Shown: piece by piece, positions 33,487 to 42,834 of the stretch
Layout: each line of letters starts with the position of its first letter
How positions within the stretch are numbered: the stretch's first letter is position 1
Source of the DNA: an uncultured Lachnospiraceae bacterium
GTDB lineage: Bacteria; Bacillota; Clostridia; Lachnospirales; Lachnospiraceae
Length of the DNA stretch: 64,000 bases
Direction: 5' to 3'
NCBI GenBank assembly: GCA_934899185.1
Contig: CAKXYI010000006.1
Coordinates: 41,181 to 105,180, forward strand
The notes under the pieces: model-generated
Told to the model about the DNA's origin: nothing
What the model saw: the letters and a program-made list of their open reading frames with translations, nothing else
Database searches by the model: none
Translations under genes and position numbers: made by a program

Positions 33487-33541
33487 GCGTTTTTGACTAA
33501 GATACAGGGTATAGAGATATCAAAAAACAGGAGGTTTTCGT

Positions 33542-34714
33542 ATGAAAGTAATAATTTCAGATAACATTCAATACATCGGTGTGGATGATACCACCATCGA
33601 TCTGTTTGAAAGTCAGTATGTCGTGCCGGAGGGTGTTTCCTATAATTCTTATCTGATTCTGGATGAGAAGGTCGCACTGATGGATACGGTGGATGCAAGA
33701 GGTGCCGAGACATGGGAAAAGAATCTTATGGAGACTTTGGCAGGACGCAAGGTAGACTATCTTGTGATCTCCCATCTGGAACCGGATCATGCCGGAAGCA
33801 TTGGCAGACTGGTCGAATTATTCCCGGAAGTGACGCTGGTGGGCAATGCCAAGACCTTTGCCATGTTGCCACAGTTTTTCCCGGATGGTGTGATGGAGTG
33901 TGAGAAACTAACAGTAAAAGAGGGTGATACCTTATCTTTGGGCAGCCATACACTTACCTTTGTGATGGCACCTATGGTACACTGGCCGGAAGTGATGGTT
34001 TCCTATGAGTCCAGTGAAAAAGTCTTATTCTCTGCAGATGGTTTTGGCAAATTTGGTGCCCTGTCTTTGACAGAAGATGCGGACTGGGCATGCGAGGCGC
34101 GCAGATATTACTTTAATATCGTAGGAAAATACGGCAATCCGGTGCAGGCACTTTTGAAAAAGGCAGCAAACCTTGACATTGCAACGATCTGTCCACTACA
34201 CGGACCTGTCTTAAAGGAAAATCTGGGCTATTACATTGGACTTTACGATACATGGAGCAAGTATGAACCGGAAGACAAGGGCGTTCTGGTGGCATATGCA
34301 TCCATCCATGGCAATACAAAAAAAGCAGCAGAAAAACTAGCGGAGATTCTGCGTCAAAAGGGTGTAGAAAAGGTGGTTGTCAGTGACCTTTCCAGAGAGG
34401 ATATGGCAGAGGTCATCGAGGATGCTTTCCGCTATGATCGTATGGTACTTTGTGCAGCGTCCTATGACGGCGGTGTATTCCCATGTATGCAGGACTTTTT
34501 GCATCATTTGCAGTCCAAGGCATACCAGAAGCGCACGATCGGTATTGTGGAAAACGGTTCCTGGGCACCATGCGCAGCCAAGACTATGCGCGAGATCGTT
34601 GATACCTTTAAGGATGTCCGGGTCGTGGAGCCGACGCTTACCATCCGTTCGACCTTGAAGGAGTCCGATATGGAGACCATGGAGGCTCTGGCGACCGAGA
34701 TCGCAGAGGCGTAG
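33542..34714 (+). CDS. FprA-type flavodiiron protein
   Basis: 390-aa A-type flavoprotein that reduces O2 (or NO) to protect anaerobes. The metallo-beta-lactamase-like diiron domain (1-250) has HLEPDHAGS (H-x-E-x-D-H ligands) and further His at MVHWPEVM and CPLHGPV. The flavodoxin domain (255-390) has YASIHGNTKKAAE for FMN. No rubredoxin domain is fused. It has its own ribosome site (AGGAGG) and lies alone between a terminator and an acyltransferase gene. Confidence 0.93.
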   Translation: MKVIISDNIQYIGVDDTTIDLFESQYVVPEGVSYNSYLILDEKVALMDTVDARGAETWEKNLMETLAGRKVDYLVISHLEPDHAGSIGRLVELFPEVTLVGNAKTFAMLPQFFPDGVMECEKLTVKEGDTLSLGSHTLTFVMAPMVHWPEVMVSYESSEKVLFSADGFGKFGALSLTEDADWACEARRYYFNIVGKYGNPVQALLKKAANLDIATICPLHGPVLKENLGYYIGLYDTWSKYEPEDKGVLVAYASIHGNTKKAAEKLAEILRQKGVEKVVVSDLSREDMAEVIEDAFRYDRMVLCAASYDGGVFPCMQDFLHHLQSKAYQKRTIGIVENGSWAPCAAKTMREIVDTFKDVRVVEPTLTIRSTLKESDMETMEALATEIAEA

Positions 34715-34726
34715 ATTTGTGACAAA

Positions 34727-35764
34727 ATGAAAGAGAGAGATTATTTATTCGATAATTACAAAGCATTTCTGATTGTTTTGGTGGTCGTTGGGCATTTTAT
34801 TGAAGTGGCATCGGATGACAATGTGGTCATGGAAACGACAAAATGGATCATTTTTTCCTTTCACATGCCTGCTTTCGTATTTATCTCAGGGTATTTCTCG
34901 AAAAAAACACAGGGCATCTACAAGTTGTTACAACAACTTGTGGTGCCTTATCTTGTGTTCGAGATTCTATATTACATACTTTATACCTATGTACTGGGGA
35001 GAGATACCGAGCTGGCTTTGCTTTATCCAAAGTTTTCTCTTTGGTATCTGCTTGCTATGTTTATGTGGAAATTGTTTACGCCATTTTTTCAAAAAATTCC
35101 GGGACATCTTTGTATTGCTTTTGTTGTGGGGCTGCTGGTGGGCGCATCCTCTCTGGATGATAACTATCTGACGCTGCCTCGTGTGTTTACCTTTTACCCG
35201 TTCTTCCTGCTTGGATTACAGTTGGATCGGAGGCGGATCGATTATCTGCGAACAAAGATCAGCCGGATACAGGCGTTTGGTGTTTTTTTACTGATCAATG
35301 CTTTTTTAGCCTGGGTTGCAGTAAGCGACCGCATTTCTATCAAGATCTTTTATGGCAGATATGACTATGAATATCTGGGATTGTCTGTGCCCATGGGGAT
35401 TGCCTTGCGGGCGGTCTGCTATCTGATTTCCTACATCATGCTATATGTTGTGGCAATTATGATACCAGGGGCAAAAAACAGCCTTTCATCCTTAGGGCAA
35501 AAGACCATGGCAATCTATCTTTTCCATGGATTGATCTTTGCTATTTTCAGGCGTGGAGAAATCTGGTATCAGAGTATGGGGGAGATTGTGGAGGATAGTA
35601 TCTTACTGGAGGCATCGCTTGGGACAGTATGGCTGCTCTGTCAAAAACCTTTTGTAAAGTTTACGGCGTGGGTTGCGCATATACCAATGCCGCTATTAGA
35701 GAAAATCTGTGGAATGTCATGGATCCGGCGTCTGGAAAAATGGCGTGGGGTGACATCGGAGTAA
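34727..35764 (+). CDS. Acyltransferase family 3 membrane protein
   Basis: 345-aa polytopic protein of the acyltransferase-3 superfamily (OatA/NodX, fucose 4-O-acetylase-like). The N-terminal LFDNYKAFLIVLVVVGHFIE carries the catalytic His, and FSFHMPAFVFISGYF is the second signature. About ten spans. Probably O-acetylates a surface glycan. It starts 12 nt after the flavodiiron gene but has a poor ribosome site, so may depend on read-through. The acceptor is unknown. Confidence 0.85.
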   Translation: MKERDYLFDNYKAFLIVLVVVGHFIEVASDDNVVMETTKWIIFSFHMPAFVFISGYFSKKTQGIYKLLQQLVVPYLVFEILYYILYTYVLGRDTELALLYPKFSLWYLLAMFMWKLFTPFFQKIPGHLCIAFVVGLLVGASSLDDNYLTLPRVFTFYPFFLLGLQLDRRRIDYLRTKISRIQAFGVFLLINAFLAWVAVSDRISIKIFYGRYDYEYLGLSVPMGIALRAVCYLISYIMLYVVAIMIPGAKNSLSSLGQKTMAIYLFHGLIFAIFRRGEIWYQSMGEIVEDSILLEASLGTVWLLCQKPFVKFTAWVAHIPMPLLEKICGMSWIRRLEKWRGVTSE

Positions 35765-35784
35765 AAACAAAAGGATATCCAACC

Positions 35785-35813
35785 TTGTCAGCAAGGATTT
35801 CCTAGTATAAAAT
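35785..35813 (+). promoter_or_regulatory. Sigma-A promoter of the sulfhydrylase gene
   Basis: TTGTCA (35785-35790), 17 nt, TAAAAT (35808-35813), about 35 nt before the start. The leader is too short for a SAM riboswitch. Confidence 0.6.
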
Positions 35814-35847
35814 AGGGAATGGAAACTTGACTGACAAGGAGGAGAAC

Positions 35848-37122
35848 ATGGAACAAAATACGATTTGTGTGCAGGGAGGTTACACACCGGGCAACGGCGA
35901 ACCACGTCAGATCCCGATCATTCAGAGTACAACCTTTAAATACGATACGAGTGAGGATATGGGAAAATTATTCGACCTCGAGGCAGAAGGCTATTTTTAC
36001 ACAAGATTGCAAAATCCGACCAATGACTATGTGGCAGCAAAGATCGCAGAGTTGGAGGGCGGTACGGCGGCAATGCTGACCAGCAGCGGACAGGCAGCCA
36101 ATTTCTTTGCTCTCTTTAATATCTGCGGAGCAGGGGATCATATTGTCTCATCGACTAGTATCTACGGCGGGACTTACAATTTGCTCTCGGTAACTATGAA
36201 GCGCATGGGAATTGATGTGACATTCGTAGATCCGGATGCATCGGAAGAAGAACTCATGGCAGCCTTTCAGCCCAATACCAAGGCAATGTTTGGTGAGACG
36301 ATCGCTAACCCGGCACTGACGGTGCTTGACATTGAGAAGTTTGCACGAGTTGCTCATGCCAACGGGGTACCGCTGATCGTGGACAATACTTTTGCGACAC
36401 CGATTAACTGCCGTCCGTTTGCATGGGGAGCAGACATCGTGACCCATTCTACGACCAAGTATATGGACGGACATGGTGCTGGCGTTGGCGGTGCCATTGT
36501 TGACAGTGGCAACTTTGACTGGATGAAGTATGCGGATAAGTACCCGGGACTTTGCACACCGGATGAGAGTTATCATGGTGTGACCTATGTAGAGCGTTTT
36601 GGCAATGGCGGAGCCTTTATCACCAAGTGTACGACACAACTGATGCGTGATCTGGGATCGATCCAGAGCCCACAGAATGCCTTTATCTTAAATCTGGGAT
36701 TGGAGAGTCTGCATGTGCGCATGGCAAGACATTGTGAAAACGGACAGGCTGTAGCAGAATTTTTGGAAAAGCATCCAAAGGTTGCCTACGTCAATTACTG
36801 TGGACTTCCAGGAGACAAGTATCATGCACTGGCAGAAAAATACCTGCCAAACGGCTCTTGCGGTGTCGTATCCTTTGGTCTGGTCGACGGAAGGGATGCG
36901 GCAAGCACCTTTATGAAGCATCTAAAGATCGCAGCCATCGAGACCCATGTGGCAGATGCCAGAACCTGTTGTTTAAATCCGGCATCCAGCACACATCGTC
37001 AGATGAATGATGAACAGTTGAAAGAGGCAGGTGTTCCAGCAGAACTGATACGTATCAGCTGCGGTATCGAAGATAAGAATGACTTGATCGCAGATCTGGC
37101 ACAGGCACTAGATGCCATCTGA
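35848..37122 (+). CDS. O-acetylhomoserine (thiol)-lyase family enzyme
   Basis: 424-aa PLP enzyme of the Cys/Met metabolism family (MetY/CysD-like), forming homocysteine from O-acetylhomoserine and sulfide. The PLP Lys is in THSTTKYMDGHG, with DNTFATPINCRPF upstream and ARTCCLNPASSTH near the C-terminus as in MetY. AGGAGGA lies 4 nt before ATG 35848; an upstream in-frame ATG is less likely. Monocistronic with its own promoter. Confidence 0.92.
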   Translation: MEQNTICVQGGYTPGNGEPRQIPIIQSTTFKYDTSEDMGKLFDLEAEGYFYTRLQNPTNDYVAAKIAELEGGTAAMLTSSGQAANFFALFNICGAGDHIVSSTSIYGGTYNLLSVTMKRMGIDVTFVDPDASEEELMAAFQPNTKAMFGETIANPALTVLDIEKFARVAHANGVPLIVDNTFATPINCRPFAWGADIVTHSTTKYMDGHGAGVGGAIVDSGNFDWMKYADKYPGLCTPDESYHGVTYVERFGNGGAFITKCTTQLMRDLGSIQSPQNAFILNLGLESLHVRMARHCENGQAVAEFLEKHPKVAYVNYCGLPGDKYHALAEKYLPNGSCGVVSFGLVDGRDAASTFMKHLKIAAIETHVADARTCCLNPASSTHRQMNDEQLKEAGVPAELIRISCGIEDKNDLIADLAQALDAI

Positions 37123-37235
37123 TGACAAGAATTCCTATCGGCTTACAGGGAAAATCGAGACCCCAAAAAATCATGGCTGGGGCATTATTCCTCAAGGCGA
37201 AAAACAGTGAGGACTTGTACGAAAATAAGAACACG

Positions 37236-37283
37236 ATCGGCACATTTGAATGGGGGAAATCCTGTTGAAATGTGCCGATTTTT
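37236..37283 (+). terminator. Terminator after the sulfhydrylase gene
   Basis: ATCGGCACATTT pairs with AAATGTGCCGAT (12 bp, 20-nt loop) followed by T5. The rest of the 275-nt gap holds only an A-rich stretch and the hypB ribosome site. Confidence 0.85.
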
Positions 37284-37397
37284 ACGTTACCATAATGATA
37301 GATAAACGCGTCCCTTTTGGACCTTTTCTTGTCAAAAAATTAACAAGGAGGGGGTTTGGTGAGCGGGGGTGTGATAAATTTATGAGGAGGAGAATAA

Positions 37398-38072
37398 ATG
37401 CAAGATTACAAGGTCATCGAAGTAAAGCGCAGTATCTTTGAGGACAATGATGCAGATGCTGCCAGACTTCGTGATGAATTGAAAGAGCAAAAGACTTTTC
37501 TCTTGAACCTGATGTCTTCACCGGGAGCAGGAAAGACGACCACACTTCGTCAGACCATTTCTCGTTTGAAGGATGAGATGCGTATCGGTGTCATGGAAGC
37601 AGATATTGATTCTGATGTTGATGCTGCGACCATCGCAGAGACAGGTGCAAGAGCAATTCAGATTCATACCGGTGGTATGTGCCATCTGGATGCAGACATG
37701 ACCAGACAGGGCATCCATGAATTTGGTACAGAAGATCTGGATCTGGTCGTTCTGGAAAATGTCGGCAATCTGGTCTGCCCGGCAGAATTTGATACCGGTA
37801 GCGTCAAGAATGCAATGATCTTATCGGTTCCTGAGGGGGACGATAAGCCTTTGAAGTACCCGTTGATGTTTTCTATCTGTGATGTGGTACTGATCAACAA
37901 GTGCGATACACTTAGCGTATTTGATGATTTCTCAAAGGAAGCTGTAGAGGAGCGTATAAAAAAATTAAATCCAAATGCTCAGGTGATCTTTGTCTCTGCA
38001 AAGACCGGAGAGGGATTTGATGCCTGGTGCGACTGGCTTCGCAAGGAAGTAGCGGACTGGCAAAATAATTAA
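37398..38072 (+). CDS. hypB: Hydrogenase nickel incorporation protein HypB
   Basis: 224-aa SIMIBI GTPase that delivers nickel to NiFe-hydrogenase or related enzymes. P-loop at residues 42-49 (SPGAGKTT), metal-binding site in HTGGMCHLDADM, base-recognition NKCD, and DLVVLENVGNLVCP. The His-rich nickel-storage N-terminus of some homologues is absent. It lies 31 nt upstream of a large FAD/Fe-S oxidoreductase gene, an association that suggests joint expression. No hydrogenase structural genes are in the window. Confidence 0.93.
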   Translation: MQDYKVIEVKRSIFEDNDADAARLRDELKEQKTFLLNLMSSPGAGKTTTLRQTISRLKDEMRIGVMEADIDSDVDAATIAETGARAIQIHTGGMCHLDADMTRQGIHEFGTEDLDLVVLENVGNLVCPAEFDTGSVKNAMILSVPEGDDKPLKYPLMFSICDVVLINKCDTLSVFDDFSKEAVEERIKKLNPNAQVIFVSAKTGEGFDAWCDWLRKEVADWQNN

Positions 38073-38103
38073 TAAGCATAAGAAGAGAAATGTGGAGGAA
38101 AGT

Positions 38104-40959
38104 ATGGAAAGAAGTAAGGACGAAAAGTATCTGATGACACCGTATTCATTGGATGAGGATCGTAACAAAAAGGATCCGAGAGCGGGATATTGCATCGAAG
38201 AGTTAAAGAATAAGCCGTTCCGTGAGCCGCTTGCAAAGTTTGCAAAGGCTGTTACTGACCGCGCAAAGGTACAACTTGGCAAGGAAGATATCACAGCAGA
38301 AAGCCCGGAGTATTGGGGACTTTACAATCTTGTTACAGATGAGCAGTGCGAGATCGGTATCAAGATGGAGAAGCGTCATCCAAGAACACTTGCTGATATG
38401 AAGGCTCTTTGCCCGGAATATTCTGAGGAAGAACTCTTGAAGCAGTTGGAAGAAATGTCTTATAACGGTGTGATCGAGTGGAATTATGAGAATCCACAGC
38501 ATGAGAAGCAGTGGGTACTTCCTATGTATGTACCGGGTTCTGCTGAGTTCGGCAACATGAATGCAGACCTTTTGGAGAGACATCCGGAAGTAGGACCATT
38601 CTTCGAGCGTATGAGCCGTATCCCATTGGAAGGTCTGACCCAGATGGTACCACAAGGCGGCGCAGGCGTTGGTATGCACGTTATCCCGGTAGAGGATGCT
38701 ATCAGCATGGAGAACAATTCTTCTTCCTTGGAGCATATCTCCTACTGGCTGGACAAGTACGAAGGCAAATATGCAGCCAGCCCATGTTCTTGTAGAAAGT
38801 CTCGCAAGACTTATGAAGAAGGCTGTGCGGATGATCCGGAAGGCTGGTGTATCGCAATCGGCGATATGGCTGACTACGTTGTTGAGACAAACAAGGGCGG
38901 TCGCTATATCACCAAAGAAGAAGTATTAGAGATCTTAAAGAAGGCTGAGGACAATGGTTTTGTTCATCAGATCACCAATATTGATGGCGAGGAAAAGATC
39001 TTTGCTATCTGTAACTGTAATGTTAATGTATGTTATGCACTTCGTACATCACAGTTATTTAATACACCAAATATGTCACGTTCTGCTTATGTAGCACACG
39101 TTGTCAAGGATAACTGTGTTGCCTGCGGACGTTGTGTTGAGGTTTGTCCGGCTGGTGCTGCAACCTTAGGCCAGAAACTCTGTAAGAAGGACGGATCTGA
39201 GGTCGTATATCCTAAGATGCCACTTCCGACCGAGCAGAAATGGTCTTCGGATATGTGGACAGAGGATTACCGCGATATCAACCGTATCAATACACATAAG
39301 ACCGGTACTGCTCCATGTAAGACAGCATGTCCTGCACACATTCCGGTACAGGGGTATCTGAAGATGGCTGCACAGGGCAGATACGAAGAAGCGTTGGCTC
39401 TGATCAAGAAGTACAATCCACTTCCGGCAGTTTGCGGACATGTATGTAACAGACGTTGCGAGGATGCATGTACCCGTGCAACGATCGATGAGGCGATTGC
39501 TATCGATGAAGTAAAGAAGTTCATCGCAATGCAGGATCTCAAGGCAGACAAACATTATGTACCAAAGAAGGTCATTCCAAAGATCCAGGGTGGTTTCGAC
39601 GAAAAGGTAGCCATCATTGGTGCAGGTCCTGCCGGTATTTCCTGCGCATATTATCTGGCAGAAAAAGGCTACAAGCCAACCTTGTTTGACAAGAACAAGA
39701 AGCCGGGTGGAATGGTTACTTACGGTATTCCTTCTTTTGTTATGGAAAAGGATGTAGTTGAGGCAGAGGTTGACGTACTCCGTGACATGGGCGTTGACAT
39801 TCGTCTTGGTGTTGAAGTTGGCAAGGACATTACCTTAAAGCAGTTGCGTGAGGAAGGCTACAAGGCATTCTATATCGCTATCGGTTGCCAGGGGGGACGT
39901 GGCATCAACGTACCTGGTGAAGATGCAGAAGGCGTAATGAAGGGTGTTGATCTTTTACATACGGTTATTGATGACGAGTCTTATACACTTTCCGGTGATA
40001 CCGTTGTTATCGGTGGTGGTAACGTAGCCATCGATGTATCCCGTACCGCAGTTCGTTGTGGAGCATCTAAGGTAACACAGGTTTCTCTGGAGACACGTGA
40101 TATCATGCCGGCACTTCCGGAAGAGATCGAACTGGCTGAATCCGAAGGTATCGCATTCGCAGGCGGATGGGGACCAAAGGAGATCCTTACAGAAAATGGT
40201 AAGGTGACCGGTATCGTATTCAAGAAGTGTACGCAGGTCAAGAATGCAGAAGGACGTTTCGATCCTCAGTATGATGAGAACGAGACAATGACGATCGCAT
40301 GCAGCAACGTCATTCTTTCTGTAGGTCAGGCTACCATCTGGGGCGACCTCTTAGAAGGCGAAAATGTCGAATTTAGAGGACCGGCTCCGGTTGCAGACAA
40401 GGTTACATTCCAGACAACTGTTCCGGATATCTTTGTCGGTGGTGATATGTTCTATGGACCAAGATTTGCCATTGACGCTATCGCATGTGGTAAGGAAGGC
40501 GCGATCTCTATCCATAGATATGTACAGCCTCATTCATCACTTACGATCGGTCGTGATCCAAACTACTTCTTAGAGTTGGATAAGGACGATATCCTGGTTG
40601 AAAATTATGACAACACCGGTCGTCAGACAGCAGTGATCAAGAAGAATACAGATGGCAAGTTGACCTTCCGCGATATGAAAGAAACCTTTACCGAGGAACA
40701 GGTTAAGGCAGAGACAAGCCGTTGCTTAGGCTGTGGTGCTTCTATCGTTGATCCAAACAAGTGCGTAGGTTGTGGTCTCTGTACAACCAAGTGTGAATTT
40801 GATGCGATCAAACTTACAAGAGACAATCCAAAGGCTTCTACTATGCGTAAGTCAGAGGACAAGTTGAAGTATATTCTGCCAAATGGTGCTGCACAGGCAA
40901 TCAAGCGTCCATTTATCAGAAAGACATCCAAAGAGACCGCTTGGTATGTTGAAAAATAA
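38104..40959 (+). CDS. Multidomain FAD/4Fe-4S oxidoreductase (GltD-like)
   Basis: 951-aa cytosolic redox protein. The N-terminal region (1-330) has Cys-rich CSCRKSRKTYEEGC and CNCNVNVC, followed by a 4Fe-4S cluster CVACGRCVEVCPAGA. A GltD-type domain (about 395-480) follows with CKTACPAHIP and CGHVCNRRCEDAC. The FAD/NAD(P) Rossmann pair has IIGAGPAGISCAYYLAEKGY and VVIGGGNVAIDVSRTA, and a C-terminal ferredoxin-like CVGCGLCTTKCEFDA is preceded by CLGCGA. Probably transfers electrons between NAD(P)H and an unknown acceptor. Start 38104 follows GGAGGAAAG. HypB is in the same transcript, hinting at a link to metal or hydrogenase chemistry. Confidence 0.85.
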   Translation: MERSKDEKYLMTPYSLDEDRNKKDPRAGYCIEELKNKPFREPLAKFAKAVTDRAKVQLGKEDITAESPEYWGLYNLVTDEQCEIGIKMEKRHPRTLADMKALCPEYSEEELLKQLEEMSYNGVIEWNYENPQHEKQWVLPMYVPGSAEFGNMNADLLERHPEVGPFFERMSRIPLEGLTQMVPQGGAGVGMHVIPVEDAISMENNSSSLEHISYWLDKYEGKYAASPCSCRKSRKTYEEGCADDPEGWCIAIGDMADYVVETNKGGRYITKEEVLEILKKAEDNGFVHQITNIDGEEKIFAICNCNVNVCYALRTSQLFNTPNMSRSAYVAHVVKDNCVACGRCVEVCPAGAATLGQKLCKKDGSEVVYPKMPLPTEQKWSSDMWTEDYRDINRINTHKTGTAPCKTACPAHIPVQGYLKMAAQGRYEEALALIKKYNPLPAVCGHVCNRRCEDACTRATIDEAIAIDEVKKFIAMQDLKADKHYVPKKVIPKIQGGFDEKVAIIGAGPAGISCAYYLAEKGYKPTLFDKNKKPGGMVTYGIPSFVMEKDVVEAEVDVLRDMGVDIRLGVEVGKDITLKQLREEGYKAFYIAIGCQGGRGINVPGEDAEGVMKGVDLLHTVIDDESYTLSGDTVVIGGGNVAIDVSRTAVRCGASKVTQVSLETRDIMPALPEEIELAESEGIAFAGGWGPKEILTENGKVTGIVFKKCTQVKNAEGRFDPQYDENETMTIACSNVILSVGQATIWGDLLEGENVEFRGPAPVADKVTFQTTVPDIFVGGDMFYGPRFAIDAIACGKEGAISIHRYVQPHSSLTIGRDPNYFLELDKDDILVENYDNTGRQTAVIKKNTDGKLTFRDMKETFTEEQVKAETSRCLGCGASIVDPNKCVGCGLCTTKCEFDAIKLTRDNPKASTMRKSEDKLKYILPNGAAQAIKRPFIRKTSKETAWYVEK

Positions 40960-40978
40960 TAACAGATGATATATCAGA

Positions 40979-41019
40979 AGGAGCAGTTTCCTGCAGAGGG
41001 AACTGCTCCTTCTCTCTTT
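40979..41019 (+). terminator. Terminator of hypB-oxidoreductase operon
   Basis: AAGGAGCAGTTTCC pairs with GGGAACTGCTCCTT, followed by a pyrimidine-rich tail (TCTCTCTTTATTT). Confidence 0.8.
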
Positions 41020-41086
41020 ATTTCTATGGAAAAATGTGGTACAATACTCGAACACAATTTGTCATTTGGTAAGGGAGAAATGTACT

Positions 41087-42097
41087 ATGCCTGGAAATAC
41101 TTGGGGGGAGATCCTCTATAATGTGATTGTGATCTATCTTGCATTGACGCTTGTATTGACCTGTTATTCTGTGATTCGGATGTATATCGTCAAACATTTT
41201 TGCAATGGAGTCAAATATGGAAAAATGCGTATCAAACAACTGACAGCGGAGGGACGATTCCGTCAGTTGCCAGTCTATTCTCTGGATGAGATCTATGAGG
41301 ATAAGGATCTGGGGACGGTACGCCTGAGTGTATTTCCCAATGACAGCGGCAAGCGCACCAAATATGTTCTGGTTCTGCCAGGCGGTGGTTATGCCCACTG
41401 CGTGACCAGAGAAGAAGGCTATCCGATCGCAGCCAAGTTTAACGAGATGGGATATACTGTTTTTGTATTAGAATATCGCACGGGATTTCATTGTACCCCA
41501 TATGCGCCGATGGAAGATGTGGCGCGGGCGATCAAACATATCGAAGACCATCAGAAAGAATACAATATCGACCCGGAGGGCTATGCCCTGTGTGGCTTTT
41601 CAGCAGGTGGCAATCTGGCGGGTATCTATGCCAGCCATAGTCATGGCTATGAGACTTATGGCACGCGCAGACCGGCGACTATTATGCTGGGCTATCCTTG
41701 GACCAATATGCAGCATTGGCTGGATCACCCTTACTGGAATATCTGGAAAGGAATTATGGGAGTCTGGCTTTCTGAGCGTGGCTTCATTTATATGTTTGGA
41801 CGTTCCTGCAATCAAGAAAAGAGAGAGTCTCTCTGTGTGCAAGAGCAGGTAACAGACGATTATCCGCCGACCTATATGTTTTCCGGTGGACGTGATGTTT
41901 TAGTGCCGGCATCCCATCATGCGGAAGTGTTGGTAGATGCTCTGGAAGAACATCATGTGAAATACCGTTATCGCCGTTTCTTTTCCCTGCCGCATGGTAT
42001 TGGGCTTGGCTTAGGCACGAGTGCAGAAGGCTGGCTGAAAGAGGCAATAGATTTCTGGCAGTTTAATGTGTCAGAGAAAGAATCAGAGACAAAATAA
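41087..42097 (+). CDS. Alpha/beta hydrolase (esterase/lipase-like) with N-terminal membrane helix
   Basis: 336-aa hydrolase. A single membrane segment (VIVIYLALTLVLTCYSVI) is followed by an alpha/beta-hydrolase fold: oxyanion PGGGYAHC, nucleophile elbow CGFSAGGNLAG, a C-terminal FSGGRDVLVPASH (Asp) and FSLPHGIGLG (His). It resembles the BD-FAE/acetyl-esterase group. Orientation of the catalytic domain relative to the membrane is uncertain. The start at 41087 follows GGGAGA; the upstream in-frame extension overlaps the terminator region. Monocistronic. Confidence 0.85.
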   Translation: MPGNTWGEILYNVIVIYLALTLVLTCYSVIRMYIVKHFCNGVKYGKMRIKQLTAEGRFRQLPVYSLDEIYEDKDLGTVRLSVFPNDSGKRTKYVLVLPGGGYAHCVTREEGYPIAAKFNEMGYTVFVLEYRTGFHCTPYAPMEDVARAIKHIEDHQKEYNIDPEGYALCGFSAGGNLAGIYASHSHGYETYGTRRPATIMLGYPWTNMQHWLDHPYWNIWKGIMGVWLSERGFIYMFGRSCNQEKRESLCVQEQVTDDYPPTYMFSGGRDVLVPASHHAEVLVDALEEHHVKYRYRRFFSLPHGIGLGLGTSAEGWLKEAIDFWQFNVSEKESETK

Positions 42098-42110
42098 ATA
42101 CATAGATGCA

Positions 42111-42152
42111 AAAGGGTACATAGGACTTTTGATCCTGTGTACCCTTTTTTTT
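42111..42152 (+). terminator. Terminator after the hydrolase gene
   Basis: AAAGGGTACATAGGA pairs with TCCTGTGTACCCTTT (one mismatch or wobble), followed by T-rich sequence. Confidence 0.88.
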
Positions 42153-42164
42153 CATATGTAGAAA

Positions 42165-42761
42165 TTACTTTTTGTTGTATAACTCGCAGATAATGTCTAC
42201 GCAGGTTTCTTCACCTAATTCGCCACTATCTAAGGCTACATCGTAATTGCGGTAGTTGCCCCACTGCTGGTCGGTGTAGTATTTGTAGTAAGTCTTACGT
42301 TGCTTATCCTTTTTGGCAAGTCGTTTTTCAATGCCAACATTCTCAATCTCACCATAGCGCTCCAAGATACGTTTGGTACGATGCTTCATATCGGAATGGA
42401 TAAAGACATTCAAGCATTTCACATCTTCATTGCGTAGGATATAATCTGCACAGCGTCCGACAATGACACATGGTCCTTTGGCTGCGCAGTCGAGGATGAC
42501 GCGCTTTTGTGCGATGAAGATCTCGTCCTGAGGACTTTGGAAATACATGGCACTGGCAGCTGAAATGTCAAACCATTTATTCGTAGAGGTAGAGTATTCG
42601 CCCTGTTCTTCGATCAATTCTTTGGCATAGCCACTTTCTTCTGCCACGCGTGTCACAATTTCCCCGTCATAAAATGGTATACCGAGTTTGGTCGCGACCT
42701 TTTCGCCGATGCTGTGTCCACCACTACCAAACTCTCTACTTATCGTTATTACTGGGTACAT
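42165..42761 (-). CDS. Cytidylate kinase-like family protein
   Basis: 198-aa P-loop kinase-like protein of the cytidylate-kinase-2 family. The N-terminus is YPVITISREFGSGGHSIGEK (a modified P-loop with GSGGHSIG), followed by YDGEIV, VIVGRCADYIL and FIHSDMKHRTKRI. It is not the essential Cmk, which is longer and has GPAGSGKST. The nucleotide substrate is unknown. On the minus strand GGGAGG lies 8 nt before the chosen start; the Met two codons earlier is too close. Promoter at 42791-42819. Confidence 0.85.
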   Translation of the reverse strand: MYPVITISREFGSGGHSIGEKVATKLGIPFYDGEIVTRVAEESGYAKELIEEQGEYSTSTNKWFDISAASAMYFQSPQDEIFIAQKRVILDCAAKGPCVIVGRCADYILRNEDVKCLNVFIHSDMKHRTKRILERYGEIENVGIEKRLAKKDKQRKTYYKYYTDQQWGNYRNYDVALDSGELGEETCVDIICELYNKK

Positions 42762-42790
42762 ATGCATTACCTCCCTTCTTTCTTACCCCT

Positions 42791-42819
42791 ATTATATTTA
42801 AAATTGTCAGAAAAATCAA
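42791..42819 (-). promoter_or_regulatory. Sigma-A promoter of the cytidylate-kinase-like gene
   Basis: On the minus strand TTGATT (42819-42814), 17 nt, TATAAT (42796-42791). It fires away from the structured RNA region. Confidence 0.65.
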
Positions 42820-42834
42820 TGCGGAATCTTGGAA

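Noticed and set aside
35765..35847. SAM riboswitch or T-box before the sulfhydrylase gene
   Set aside because: Leader after the promoter is only about 30 nt; no room for either.
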